The position numbers were made by a program, and so were the translations under genes. A stretch of 44,396 nt of DNA from a virus: the IMG/VR virus record IMGVR_UViG_3300020215_000079, positions 1-44,396 of that record; one strand, written 5' to 3'. Below the pieces are notes generated by a model. The model worked only from the letters and a program-made list of their open reading frames with translations. It ran no database searches and was not told where the DNA came from. Shown piece by piece: positions 1 to 6,477 of the stretch; position 1 is the first letter of the stretch, and each line of letters starts with the position of its first letter.

Positions 1-126
1 GTGCTCAAGAACCGCTTCCGGCAGTGGATCGCGACGCTGCGGACCTACGGCAAAGACGTCCTGCTCATCGCGCACGACAAAGAAGACAAAGACGGCGACA
101 CCCGCGTGGTGCGGCCGGACATCGTC
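1..126. repeat. Terminal direct repeat, left copy
   Basis: These 126 bases are identical to 44270-44395; the next base differs (g here, a at the last base of the window). The repeat lies inside one open reading frame and the frame is kept across the join. An overlap of this size is what an assembler leaves when a circular or circularly permuted molecule is written as a line. A true physical terminal repeat cannot be excluded from sequence alone. Confidence 0.95.
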
Positions 127-588
127 GGCGGGTCCTACGGCGAAGTGATGAAGGTCGCGGACTTCGTCGGCTACGTCTACATGGCCGGACGGGATCGCGT
201 CGTGGACTTCAACCCGACGGACCGCTGGATCGGCAAGAACCCCGGCCGCTGGGATGCGTTCAAGATGCCGCCGGTCGGCAAGTGCCAGACGTTCATGGCG
301 GATCTGTTCGCCAAGGGGCGCGAGACGCTGGGCACCATTTCGGAGGCGTCGGCGCTCGTGGCGCAGCAGGTCGAGACGTGGCGCACAAAGATCGCCGAGC
401 TCACCACGGCCGCGCAGTTGAACGAACAGATCCCGCTCATCAAGGCGATCGAGTCGTCGGTGGTGCAGCCGCAGGCGGCCAAGCTCCTGATGGACCGGGG
501 CGCGGCGCTCGGCATCGCGTTCGATGTGCAGCACAAGACGTTCCTGGCACCGAAGGACGAAGTCGCGGCACTGGTCGCGGGTCTGTAG
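1..588 (+). CDS. Sak4-like recombination ATPase, C-terminal part (continues from 43925)
   Basis: This is the 3' part of the gene whose ATG is at 43925; joined across the circular junction it encodes 310 residues. The Walker A and B motifs are in the 5' part. This part opens with LKNRFRQWIATLR, then the core strand LLIAHDKEDKDGD, followed by a variable C-terminal region. The layout fits Sak4-type RecA-fold single-strand annealing ATPases (AAA_24 family), which pair single strands during phage recombination. The GTG at base 1 is an internal valine, not a start. The gene ends with TAG two bases before a RecB-type nuclease, the usual partner of a phage annealing protein. The family call comes from motifs and context. 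Confidence 0.8.
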   Translation: MLKNRFRQWIATLRTYGKDVLLIAHDKEDKDGDTRVVRPDIVGGSYGEVMKVADFVGYVYMAGRDRVVDFNPTDRWIGKNPGRWDAFKMPPVGKCQTFMADLFAKGRETLGTISEASALVAQQVETWRTKIAELTTAAQLNEQIPLIKAIESSVVQPQAAKLLMDRGAALGIAFDVQHKTFLAPKDEVAALVAGL

Positions 589-590
589 CC

Positions 591-1241
591 ATGCGGATCT
601 CGACGACCACCTTAGAGAGCTTCCGGCTGTTCATGGCCGAGGACTGGATGCCCGAGTCCGAGTTGATCGCCACCATCAAGGGCCAGTTCACCGGCAACCA
701 CAAGGTGTGGCTCGGGCAGGCGTTCGGCGCCGTGCTGGAGCATCCGGAGCGGTATCGCGTTAGCGGCGGCTACCGCGTGGCGCATCTGCGCGGCTGTCCG
801 GAGGTCTTCGCGTTCGGCGATGACGTGATGGGGCCGGCGCTGGCACTCATCGATCCGGCGCGCACGGTGTTTGAGGCCAAGGGGCTGAAACGCTACGGCG
901 ATCACGACGTCGTCGCGCGGGCTGATCAACTGGTCGGCGCGGACCTGATCGAAACGAAAACGACGCTGTCGACGTTCGACTTCGACAAGTACGCGCAGTC
1001 CTGCCAGTGGCGGTTCATGCAGGACATTTTTCAGCCGGCGCGGATCACCTATCACGTCTTCTACCTGCACGAGAGCGAGCAGAACGGGACGATCGAGCTC
1101 CGCGGCATCGAATCGTTCCAGTTGTATCCGTATCCGGCGCTGCACCAGGACTGCTGCAATCTGCTGCACCAATTCGAGGCCTACGTGGACGCGCGGCAGC
1201 TGCGGGGCTATCTCGATGCGCGGCAAGTGGAGGCGGCATGA
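591..1241 (+). CDS. RecB-type PD-(D/E)XK exonuclease
   Basis: 216 residues, starting at the ATG two bases after the preceding TAG. The segment ARADQLVGADLIETKTTL carries the nuclease core: Asp112, then Glu121-Thr-Lys123 as the ExK motif, followed by a Q-containing helix (SCQWRFMQDIF) like the QxxxY motif of RecB/Cas4 nucleases. It probably resects DNA 5' ends to give the single strands used by the Sak4-like protein encoded just upstream. The N-terminal half has no motif I recognise. The end overlaps the next gene by four bases (ATGA), so the two are translationally coupled. Confidence 0.75.
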   Translation: MRISTTTLESFRLFMAEDWMPESELIATIKGQFTGNHKVWLGQAFGAVLEHPERYRVSGGYRVAHLRGCPEVFAFGDDVMGPALALIDPARTVFEAKGLKRYGDHDVVARADQLVGADLIETKTTLSTFDFDKYAQSCQWRFMQDIFQPARITYHVFYLHESEQNGTIELRGIESFQLYPYPALHQDCCNLLHQFEAYVDARQLRGYLDARQVEAA

Positions 1242-1501
1242 GCATCGGGGGCGCGTTCAGGTTGTACTCCGACTACTGGCACGGCTATCTGGCCTTCACG
1301 CCGTGCGACGGATCGATGACGTGGCCGGGGGCCGATGCCCGGGAGCACGCGCACGTCTTCAGCTACACCGATGCGTGCTCGATCCTGCTGGATCTGCCGT
1401 CGCCGTGGCTGGTGCGGCTGGTCGATGCCGTCGATCGGACGCCGATGCCGATCCCGGTGAACGCGCAGCTGCCAGCGAAGAAGAAAGGCGTGGCGGCGTG
1501 A
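1238..1501 (+). CDS. Hypothetical protein in recombination cluster
   Basis: 87 residues, starting in an ATGA overlap with the nuclease gene. The sequence is rich in aromatic residues (YSDYWHGYLAF near the N-terminus) and ends in a lysine-rich tail (AKKKGVAA). I do not recognise a family. Its position between a nuclease and a NinB-like gene suggests an accessory recombination role, for example single-strand binding, but no motif supports that. Confidence 0.7.
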   Translation: MSIGGAFRLYSDYWHGYLAFTPCDGSMTWPGADAREHAHVFSYTDACSILLDLPSPWLVRLVDAVDRTPMPIPVNAQLPAKKKGVAA

Positions 1502-1911
1502 GTCCGCGGACGCCCCTGTTGGCGATGGTGAACGCGACCGGGACCGGGCTGACGCTGGATGGTCCGTCCCGCGCCCGGCTCGCGTCGCTGGCGGGCCAGC
1601 GGGTGACGATCGCGCCGGTCACGCGGACGCGCACGAGTGCTCAGAATCGGCGGCACTGGACCTTGATGACCGTCGGCGCCAAATCGTTGTGGGAAGACCC
1701 CGGCGAACGCCAGACGCTGCACGACGAACTGGCGCATCTGTATTTCGGGTTGCCGCCGTGTCCCAAGACCGGCCTGCGGCGGCGGCGGCGGACGCCGCAC
1801 ACCGACACGAAGGAATTCGCCGCGTTCACCGACTGGTGCGTGATGAAGCTCGTCGAGCTCGGGGCGGATCTGTCGGAGTGGGACACGGAAATCGAGCGGG
1901 CGACGGCATGA
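1498..1911 (+). CDS. NinB-like recombination protein (tentative)
   Basis: 137 residues if translation starts at the GTG that overlaps the previous stop (GTGA); an in-frame ATG lies at 1525. The central signature RTSAQNRRHWTLMTVGAK resembles the R-x(4)-QNR-x-W opening helix of NinB/Orf-type phage recombination mediators and of a related family found beside annealing proteins. The C-terminal half (EFAAFTDWCVMKLVELGADL) is helical and acidic. NinB/Orf proteins help load recombinases onto SSB-coated DNA. The match is by pattern only; the arginine run RRRRR near residue 98 could contact nucleic acid. Confidence 0.55.
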   Translation: MSPRTPLLAMVNATGTGLTLDGPSRARLASLAGQRVTIAPVTRTRTSAQNRRHWTLMTVGAKSLWEDPGERQTLHDELAHLYFGLPPCPKTGLRRRRRTPHTDTKEFAAFTDWCVMKLVELGADLSEWDTEIERATA

Positions 1912-2198
1912 GGCGCCGCGGCAAAGTGGACACCAATCAGACAGCGATCGTGGACGCATTCCGGCAGGCGGGCTGGGCAGTGCAGTCCTTAGCCAATGTC
2001 GGCGCTGGGTGTGCCGATCTCCTGGTCGCGCATCCGGCACTCCCGATCGTGCGGTTGATCGAAGTCAAGGCGTCGGGCGGGACGTTGACGCCGGATCAGG
2101 TGCGGTTTCATCAGCAGTTCCCCGTGACGATCGTGCGGTCGGTCGATGAGGCACTGGCGGTGATCACGGGGCGCGACGGCGACACGTTCGGCGGGTAA
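1908..2198 (+). CDS. VRR-NUC-type PD-(D/E)XK nuclease
   Basis: 96 residues starting in an ATGA overlap. The pattern is that of the compact VRR-NUC fold: an N-terminal helix (QTAIVDAFRQAGW), GAGCAD with Asp37 on the first core strand, then RLIEVKASGG with Glu52 and Lys54 as the ExK catalytic pair, and a closing LTPDQVRFHQQF helix. Stand-alone phage members of this size act as structure-specific endonucleases or resolvases. Together with the three upstream genes it completes a recombination set: resection, annealing, mediator, branch cleavage. The nuclease assignment is firm; the substrate is inferred. Confidence 0.8.
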   Translation: MRRRGKVDTNQTAIVDAFRQAGWAVQSLANVGAGCADLLVAHPALPIVRLIEVKASGGTLTPDQVRFHQQFPVTIVRSVDEALAVITGRDGDTFGG

Positions 2199-2206
2199 GA
2201 CGTCTG

Positions 2207-2226
2207 GGGCCGCTGGCTCGCGGCCC
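2207..2226 (+). other. Intergenic hairpin
   Basis: A perfect 7-base-pair stem (GGGCCGC/GCGGCCC) with a 6-base loop lies in the 63-base gap between the VRR-NUC and HNH genes. No T tract follows, so it is not a classical terminator; it could pause transcription or protect an mRNA end. Confidence 0.55.
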
Positions 2227-2261
2227 GCACAACTGGAAGGAACGGAGAGACGGAGGCGTGC

Positions 2262-2672
2262 ATGAGCGATCGCTTCTGGTCGAAGGTTGACAAGTCCGAC
2301 GAGTGCTGGTTGTGGACTGGTTGCGTCACCCGCAACGGTTACGGGCGCTACCCGCTGAACGGCTCGTCTGTCCTCGCGCACCGACACGCCTACGAGATGG
2401 CAGTTGGGCCGATCCCGCGCGGCCTGACCATTGACCATCTGTGTCGAACGAAACGCTGTGTCCGCGTAGAGCACATGGAGTTGGTGACGCTGGCGGAGAA
2501 CATTCGGCGTCGTCCCATCGCCGGAGTGGCCGCTGAGAACGCGCGAAAAACGCACTGTCCGCGCGGGCACGCGCTGACACCAGGCAATCTGCGGGGTGGT
2601 CAGCGGCCTGGCAATCGATCCTGCAAGAAGTGTTGCGCGATCAATGCGATGAGGAGGAAACATGCCGCTTAG
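2262..2672 (+). CDS. HNH endonuclease, homing type
   Basis: 136 residues with a good Shine-Dalgarno (GGAGG, six bases before ATG). The N-terminal part (CWLWTGCVTRNGYGRY) and the core (LAHRHAYEMAVG, then TIDHLCRTKRCVRVEHMELV) are the HNH_3 fold found in free-standing phage homing nucleases. A C-terminal zinc-knuckle-like segment (CPRGHAL ... SCKKCC) probably helps DNA binding. It is preceded by a 63-base gap, unlike its ATGA-coupled neighbours, which fits insertion of a mobile gene. Its stop lies 11 bases inside the next gene, so that gene's start site is kept. Confidence 0.85.
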   Translation: MSDRFWSKVDKSDECWLWTGCVTRNGYGRYPLNGSSVLAHRHAYEMAVGPIPRGLTIDHLCRTKRCVRVEHMELVTLAENIRRRPIAGVAAENARKTHCPRGHALTPGNLRGGQRPGNRSCKKCCAINAMRRKHAA

Positions 2673-3054
2673 GTTGTCAGAGGCGATACGACTCGGCGCG
2701 ATGCTGAAGCCGCAGGGGTCAGGCGCTGACTCAATTCGTTATCGACACGTTACAGCAACGTGCGCGCTTGGAGCGGCCTGCGAGGCCGTCGGCGCGGAGT
2801 ATCGGGAAGCAGGCGCCGATCTCTACGGCGCTGTCAGCGCCCGTTGGCCGTGGGTCACGAGGGCTCTGGAGGCGTTGCCGAACGGAGATCCGTGGCCAAT
2901 GTATTACACGCATCGATCCGTCGCCGATGCGATCTACACGCTCAACGATCACGGCTGGACCCGCGAGCAGATTGCCGATTGGGTGGAGACCCTCGAAGCG
3001 CAGCACGAGCCACTGGCCGATCCCGTGGCCGATCCCCAGCCGGTGACGGTGTAA
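2662..3054 (+). CDS. Conserved phage protein of unknown function
   Basis: 130 residues. A strong Shine-Dalgarno (GAGGAGG at 2651) lies within the end of the HNH gene. The N-terminus LSEAIRLGAMLKPQG followed by TCALGAACEAVG is a pattern I recall from many phage proteins of unknown role. The C-terminal part is helical (WTREQIADWVETLEAQ) with an acidic proline tail. No catalytic motif is visible. Confidence 0.75.
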   Translation: MPLRLSEAIRLGAMLKPQGSGADSIRYRHVTATCALGAACEAVGAEYREAGADLYGAVSARWPWVTRALEALPNGDPWPMYYTHRSVADAIYTLNDHGWTREQIADWVETLEAQHEPLADPVADPQPVTV

Positions 3055-3058
3055 CGCG

Positions 3059-3241
3059 ATGGCCGACTGGCTGCTGACCGTCGTGATCGTGGGTGCGGCA
3101 GTGATCTTCGCGGGCGCGTTCATCGTGGCCTGGGGCCGGATGACACAGGACGTGCTGACGGCCACGCGCGAGCCGGAGACGGAACTGGACGGCGACTGCT
3201 TTCTGGCAGAAGCCAATATGCGGACGCGGAGAGGGTTGTAG
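3059..3241 (+). CDS. Small single-span membrane protein
   Basis: 60 residues. Residues 4-25 (WLLTVVIVGAAVIFAGAFIV) form one hydrophobic span, followed by a charged cytoplasmic-type tail. It begins four bases after the previous stop and ends with TAG directly abutting the next ATG. The function is unknown; phage proteins of this shape in early regions often act on host membrane functions or block superinfection, but nothing here distinguishes these. Confidence 0.6.
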   Translation: MADWLLTVVIVGAAVIFAGAFIVAWGRMTQDVLTATREPETELDGDCFLAEANMRTRRGL

Positions 3242-3559
3242 ATGGCCGAGCAGCACAGTCCGTTGCCGTGGAGGTGGGAGCCGCGCGAGTCGCTGGTCGG
3301 TTATCACGATGCCGTCTTGTTGGCGGCCGATGGGAGCGGCGTTGCGTATCACAGCGCGTCGTGGCCGGTGGACAGCGCCGACGCCGCGTTCATCGTGCGC
3401 TGTGTGAACAGCCATGCCGCGCTGCTGGACGCGTTGAAGGGGCTCGTCAACCACTCGGAGTGCTGCTGCGATGGTCGCCACTGTGACAAAGACTGCATCT
3501 GGTGCGCGGCGAAGGCCGCCATCGCGCTCGCGGAGGCTACCGATCATGGCCATCTCTGA
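3242..3559 (+). CDS. Conserved phage protein of unknown function, Cys-rich
   Basis: 105 residues. The opening HSPLPWRWE and the core DAAFIVRCVNSHAALLDALKGL match a widespread small phage protein pattern of unknown role. A cysteine cluster near the C-terminus (CCCDGRHCDKDCIWC) may bind zinc. It overlaps the following gene by 14 bases. Confidence 0.75.
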   Translation: MAEQHSPLPWRWEPRESLVGYHDAVLLAADGSGVAYHSASWPVDSADAAFIVRCVNSHAALLDALKGLVNHSECCCDGRHCDKDCIWCAAKAAIALAEATDHGHL

Positions 3560-4301
3560 GTTGACCCGCGAGATCGCGATCAAGGTCCGTGACACGGTAG
3601 ACGCTGGTTTGTCGCACGGAGTCGGGCAGCCCATCCCCGGCCAGATGTGCGTGGAAGCCGCCGTGTGTTACGCGTTGGGCTTGCCGCATGGCGACGATCC
3701 GGGGTGCGTGGCACCTGCGTTGCGGCAGCTGAAGATTGGCCTCAACGATCGCTCGTGGTCGTCGCCGCAGGCGCGGGCGCAGGGGCTGCGCCGGCTCGCC
3801 GTCGCGCAGTTGGGGAGCGCGGGCGTACTGGACGAGGCCGTGTTCATCCAGCGCGTGGTGGACATGACGATCCGCAAGGCGGTGCCGGTCGGTTTGCGCG
3901 CGGCGGCGCGGGTGAATCCGGCGTTCGCCGATCGACTGGAGGCCGCAGCCGTACGGTGTGCGACCGAGGGGACGCGCGAGGCGTGCCGTGCAGCCGAAGA
4001 CGTGGCGGCCGACGCGAGACGCGCCGCCGCCTCCGCCGCCGCCGCCGACGCGGCCTACGCCGCCTCCGCCGCCGCCTACTCCGCCGCCCGAGCCGCCGCC
4101 TACTCCGCCGCCCGAGCCGCCGACGCGGCCTCCGCCGCCGCCGACGCGGCCTCCGCCGCCGCCTACTCCGCCGCCGGCGACGCCGCGCGTGACCGCGTGC
4201 TCGCGCAGTACGCGGAATGGGTTGTGGAGATCCTGTGTGACCTTACGGCACCGGGCTGTCAATGGCTCGATCTGGTGCCGCTGGAGGCTAGCCATGGCTG
4301 A
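3546..4301 (+). CDS. Phage protein with alanine-rich low-complexity domain
   Basis: 251 residues from the ATG at 3546, which has GGAGG about ten bases upstream; an upstream in-frame ATG (3471) lacks a ribosome site and lies deep inside the previous gene. The N-terminal half (MCVEAAVCYALGLPHGDDPGC, then SSPQARAQGLRRLAVAQLG) belongs to a conserved phage family of unknown function. Residues about 155-210 are almost only Ala, Ser, Asp, Tyr and Arg in short repeats, probably one long helix. The C-terminal tail resumes a normal sequence. The repeat block is encoded by imperfect tandem GCC-rich units and should vary in length between relatives. Confidence 0.8.
   Translation: MAISELTREIAIKVRDTVDAGLSHGVGQPIPGQMCVEAAVCYALGLPHGDDPGCVAPALRQLKIGLNDRSWSSPQARAQGLRRLAVAQLGSAGVLDEAVFIQRVVDMTIRKAVPVGLRAAARVNPAFADRLEAAAVRCATEGTREACRAAEDVAADARRAAASAAAADAAYAASAAAYSAARAAAYSAARAADAASAAADAASAAAYSAAGDAARDRVLAQYAEWVVEILCDLTAPGCQWLDLVPLEASHG
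4021..4182 (+). repeat. GCC-rich tandem repeat block
   Basis: Coding repeats inside the gene at 3546-4301. A 21-mer beginning GCCGCCTACTCC occurs at 4071 and 4095, and a second 21-mer beginning GCCGACGCGGCC occurs in exact tandem at 4119-4139 and 4140-4160. All repeats are multiples of three, so slippage changes protein length without shifting the frame. Confidence 0.85.
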
Positions 4302-4527
4302 GTCGGTCCAGCGGCTGCTGCGGTTCTTCGCGATCTGGCGCTGCGGGATCGTCGGGACGCCAGACCGCATCGGCCATCGGATTACTTGTCCGTCCGATCG
4401 ACGCAAGGCGATTGCCACCTGGCGCCGGGCGGCGTCGGTCTGGATGAACACGCGGTTTCACGAGGATCGGATCGACGGCTGGAAACCAGCCACGCGCGAG
4501 CGCGTCGTGCGCTTCAAACAGCGGTAA
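4294..4527 (+). CDS. Small basic hypothetical protein
   Basis: 77 residues, starting eight bases before the end of the upstream gene, with GGAGG suitably placed. It is rich in arginine and tryptophan (RLLRFFAIWRCG, RKAIATWRRAASVWM, RERVVRFKQR), so nucleic-acid binding is possible. No family is recognised. Confidence 0.6.
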   Translation: MAESVQRLLRFFAIWRCGIVGTPDRIGHRITCPSDRRKAIATWRRAASVWMNTRFHEDRIDGWKPATRERVVRFKQR

Positions 4528-4546
4528 CGAGAAAAGGAGAGCGTAG

Positions 4547-4948
4547 ATGTACGACAGAAACGATCCCATCGACGAAAAGACCGACATGCCGCAGGCAACC
4601 GTCGGGTCCATTGGCGGTGGTCTGCGCGGTGTAGCGCCGTCAGGATTTCTGCAGCGCGGGGGGCCACTGACCCCGATTGCGCCGATGGCACAGCAGGGCA
4701 ACGGGCGCAGCGAGATCGCGCACCAGCTCGACGCAGGCGAGAAGGCTGGCCATGTCCTGCATCAGCTTGTCGAACTGCTGGAGCAGCGGTTGCGGCCCAT
4801 TCTCTCGGCCCCGCCACCGACCGGCGACGGCGCCGGTAGTCAGCCGATTCATTCGACGCAAATCGGCGAATGCCTTGCCCGCAACAACGCGCTGATCGGC
4901 ACCGGGCTGGAACGGCTCCGCGCCATCATCGATCGGATCGCGCTGTAA
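4547..4948 (+). CDS. Hypothetical protein with helical core
   Basis: 133 residues with a clear AAAAGGAGA ribosome site. The first 60 residues are Gly/Pro-rich and probably disordered. Residues about 68-90 (AGEKAGHVLHQLVELLEQRL) form a likely coiled helix, and another helix closes the protein (LERLRAIIDRI). No enzymatic motif is seen. It is the last gene before a 280-base non-coding structured region. Confidence 0.65.
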   Translation: MYDRNDPIDEKTDMPQATVGSIGGGLRGVAPSGFLQRGGPLTPIAPMAQQGNGRSEIAHQLDAGEKAGHVLHQLVELLEQRLRPILSAPPPTGDGAGSQPIHSTQIGECLARNNALIGTGLERLRAIIDRIAL

Positions 4949-5228
4949 CGAGATTGCCGGCCGGTCAGGGACTCTGGACGGTGCGTTGGTGGCGCCCGGG
5001 TCCTGATCTCAGGCCAGCAGGGGGCCCTGACCACCGGCAATGAGTGGGGGTGCTGTCATGCGGAAGTAGACACGCTCCGAACCCGGACCACAGCGGACCG
5101 CCTGTGGTGGCGCCGCCGCTATGCCGATCAGCGGACGCAGAACGCCGGAAGCCGCGACCCAAACCGCCTGAGGGGCGGGTGCAAGTCGAAGGCGTGACAG
5201 CCGGGAGAGACCGGCGCTGAGCAACCCG
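4949..5228 (+). other. 280-base structured non-coding region
   Basis: No convincing gene lies here, in a genome where most neighbours overlap. The region is full of inverted repeats: the bipartite stem 4953-5041; CCTG-ATCT-CAGG just inside it; ACCACAG/CTGTGGT with an 8-base loop near 5088-5110; CCGCT/AGCGG around 5117-5136; CCGCC/GGCGG around 5166-5180; and CGCCGG/CCGGCG bracketing the last segment up to 5217. This could be a structured RNA, the leader of the HNH gene that starts at 5229, a replication origin, or a degraded group I intron; I see no convincing intron core motif. Confidence 0.55.
4953..5041 (+). repeat. Bipartite 16-base-pair inverted repeat
   Basis: ATTGCCGG (4953-4960) pairs with CCGGCAAT (5034-5041), and GGTCAGGG (4963-4970) pairs with CCCTGACC (5025-5032). 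The two helices are separated only by cc on one side and a on the other. The 54 enclosed bases hold smaller hairpins. Sixteen Watson-Crick pairs with one small internal loop strongly suggest a selected RNA or DNA structure. Confidence 0.8.
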
Positions 5229-5651
5229 ATGGCGCATAAGAGCTTCTTCAAGCACGACATGGAGACGCGGGTCGACGTGCGTCTCAAGGAAGAGGCCGAG
5301 GCCGACAGCACCAAGCGCCGCTGGGACGCCGAGATCGACGCGCGCGATAACAAGACCTGTCGGGCCTGTGGCAAGCGGACGAACCCGGACGAGATCGGGC
5401 TACTCCGGGGGCACCGGGCGCACATCGTCTATGCGAGCGCGGGCGGGTCGATGGAACCACGCAACCGCGTCACGTTGTGCCCGCGCTGTCATCAGGACGA
5501 GCACAAGGATCGGCTGCGGTTCACGCGCGAGGGCGGGCCGTACGTGGGGATCGACGCGAACGAGGGTCTGGAATTCTGGCGGAAGGACGCGCATGGCGAC
5601 TGGTACTTGTTCAAGCGCGAAGTCGCGCCGGGTCAGACGGAGCGCGACTGA
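5229..5651 (+). CDS. HNH endonuclease
   Basis: 140 residues. CRACGKRT ... GHRAHIVYASAGGSMEPRNRVTLCPRCHQDEH is a complete HNH core: two CxxC zinc-binding pairs, the RAHIV strand and the Asn-containing helix ending in HQDEH. The N-terminal 40 residues are charged and helical. It directly follows the structured 280-base region and has a poor ribosome site (AACCCG before ATG). Free-standing HNH genes of this type are usually mobile nicking or cleaving enzymes. The end overlaps the next gene in TGATG. Confidence 0.85.
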   Translation: MAHKSFFKHDMETRVDVRLKEEAEADSTKRRWDAEIDARDNKTCRACGKRTNPDEIGLLRGHRAHIVYASAGGSMEPRNRVTLCPRCHQDEHKDRLRFTREGGPYVGIDANEGLEFWRKDAHGDWYLFKREVAPGQTERD

Positions 5652-5893
5652 TGGCTGACTACGACGTCGTTTGGGACGGCTCCCGTGCTCGAGGCGCCTA
5701 TCTCTTTGCCGAAGAGGAGCGCCAGTACACCGCCCGGCAGCGGCCGTTCCGCAGCACGAAGGAATTGACCGTCGGGGAAGTCATGGAGATCCGCCGGGCG
5801 GTGCGGGCGGGCGGATCACGCGACGCGGTCGCCGCGCGGCATCACGTCTCGGGGGCCACGGTGGATCACCTGGTGCGGACGGCGCCGCGATGA
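5651..5893 (+). CDS. Small HTH-like protein
   Basis: 80 residues starting in a TGATG overlap. Residues about 38-76 (LTVGEVMEIRRAVRAGGSRD, then VAARHHVSGATVDHLVR) look like a helix-turn-helix of the transposase or resolvase kind: a counting helix, a turn and a recognition helix. It may be a small DNA-binding regulator. The N-terminal 35 residues have no recognised motif. Confidence 0.6.
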   Translation: MADYDVVWDGSRARGAYLFAEEERQYTARQRPFRSTKELTVGEVMEIRRAVRAGGSRDAVAARHHVSGATVDHLVRTAPR

Positions 5894-6147
5894 GGCTGGG
5901 CAGCCATCTCGAGGCCCGTGCGCGACGCCTCCGGCAGGCGTTCGTCGACGCCTACGGTGAGGCCGCGGCTACGGTGCGTCAGCAGCAGATCGATCAACTG
6001 CCGGTGGTCGACTGGAAGGGGAAGACGCTGCGGACCTTGCGCTGTCTCGGACCGTATGGGCAGGGGCCGCATACGCAGAACGTACCGGAGTACTTACTGT
6101 GGTCGCTGATCGATCTGCGGGTGTGGCTGTGCCCGTTTCACCGGTAG
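5890..6147 (+). CDS. Hypothetical protein
   Basis: 85 residues in an ATGA overlap with the HTH-like gene. An N-terminal basic helix (HLEARARRLRQAFVDAYGEA) is followed by a compact C-terminal domain (LRTLRCLGPYGQGPH, then LLWSLIDLRVWLCPF). I do not recognise it. It ends with TAG immediately before the GAAC microsatellite. Confidence 0.65.
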   Translation: MRLGSHLEARARRLRQAFVDAYGEAAATVRQQQIDQLPVVDWKGKTLRTLRCLGPYGQGPHTQNVPEYLLWSLIDLRVWLCPFHR

Positions 6148-6152
6148 GAACA

Positions 6153-6224
6153 ATGAACGAACGAACGAACGAACGAACGAACGAACGAACGAACGAACGA
6201 AGCAACGCAGATGCCGATGTGTAG
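6153..6224 (+). CDS. Leader peptide ORF across the GAAC repeat
   Basis: A 23-residue ORF reading M, then NERT units, then SNADADV. It has a plausible ribosome site (AGGA four bases before ATG) and runs into the start of the gene at 6211 in another frame. The distance between the two ATGs is 58 bases; loss of one 4-base unit (54) or gain of two (66) would fuse the leader in frame to the downstream zinc-finger protein. The coding call is inferred from the start site and the repeat arithmetic. Confidence 0.4.
   Translation: MNERTNERTNERTNERSNADADV
6155..6201 (+). repeat. Tetranucleotide microsatellite (GAAC)11.75
   Basis: Eleven perfect GAAC units plus GAA, uninterrupted. Tetranucleotide tracts of this length are rare in phage genomes and are the classical unit of slippage-based phase variation in bacteria such as Haemophilus. 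It occupies the place where the ribosome site of the gene at 6211 would be expected. Confidence 0.95.
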
Positions 6225-6477
6225 CCGTCCGGGGTGCGTCGCGCAGGCCACCGATGGTGACCTGTGCGGGATTCACGCCGCGCGCGTCGGTAAGCCCTGC
6301 TACGCCTGCCACGGCTCCGGCACGCTCAAGCGGGAAGTGGGTCGCAAGTGGATTGACGATCCCTGCGCGGTCTGCGCTGGCACCGGCCTCGCGGATCAAA
6401 AGCTTGCGGCGCCGCGCACCGCGCGCGATGCCGACCCCGTCGACAAGCGCGATCTCATGCGGTTGATGAACGAATGA
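6211..6477 (+). CDS. DnaJ-type zinc-finger protein
   Basis: 88 residues. CSRPGC and CGIH at the N-terminus form one putative zinc site; CYACHGSGTL and CAVCAGTGL are two CxxCxGxG repeats as in the DnaJ cysteine-rich domain. No J domain is present. Phage proteins with such fingers may bind unfolded protein or nucleic acid. There is no Shine-Dalgarno because the GAAC tract precedes the ATG, so expression probably depends on coupling with the leader ORF. The end overlaps the methyltransferase gene (ATGA). Confidence 0.7.
   Translation: MPMCSRPGCVAQATDGDLCGIHAARVGKPCYACHGSGTLKREVGRKWIDDPCAVCAGTGLADQKLAAPRTARDADPVDKRDLMRLMNE

Noticed and set aside
24-590. Extension of the RecB-type nuclease upstream to base 24
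   Set aside because: This stretch is an out-of-frame, arginine-rich reading of the Sak4-like gene; the ATG at 591 directly follows that gene's stop.
3537-4451. Long minus-strand glycine-rich reading frame
   Set aside because: It is the complement of the GCC-rich repeat; the glycine runs follow from the repeat and no start site supports it.
4949-5228. Group I intron with HNH gene
   Set aside because: No recognisable P/Q/R/S core sequences or guanosine-site pairing, and no split host exon on either side; kept only as a possibility for the structured region.
5969-6399. Minus-strand reading frames with RSFV repeats across the GAAC tract
   Set aside because: They arise from the repeat itself, lack ribosome sites and run antisense to well-supported coupled genes.
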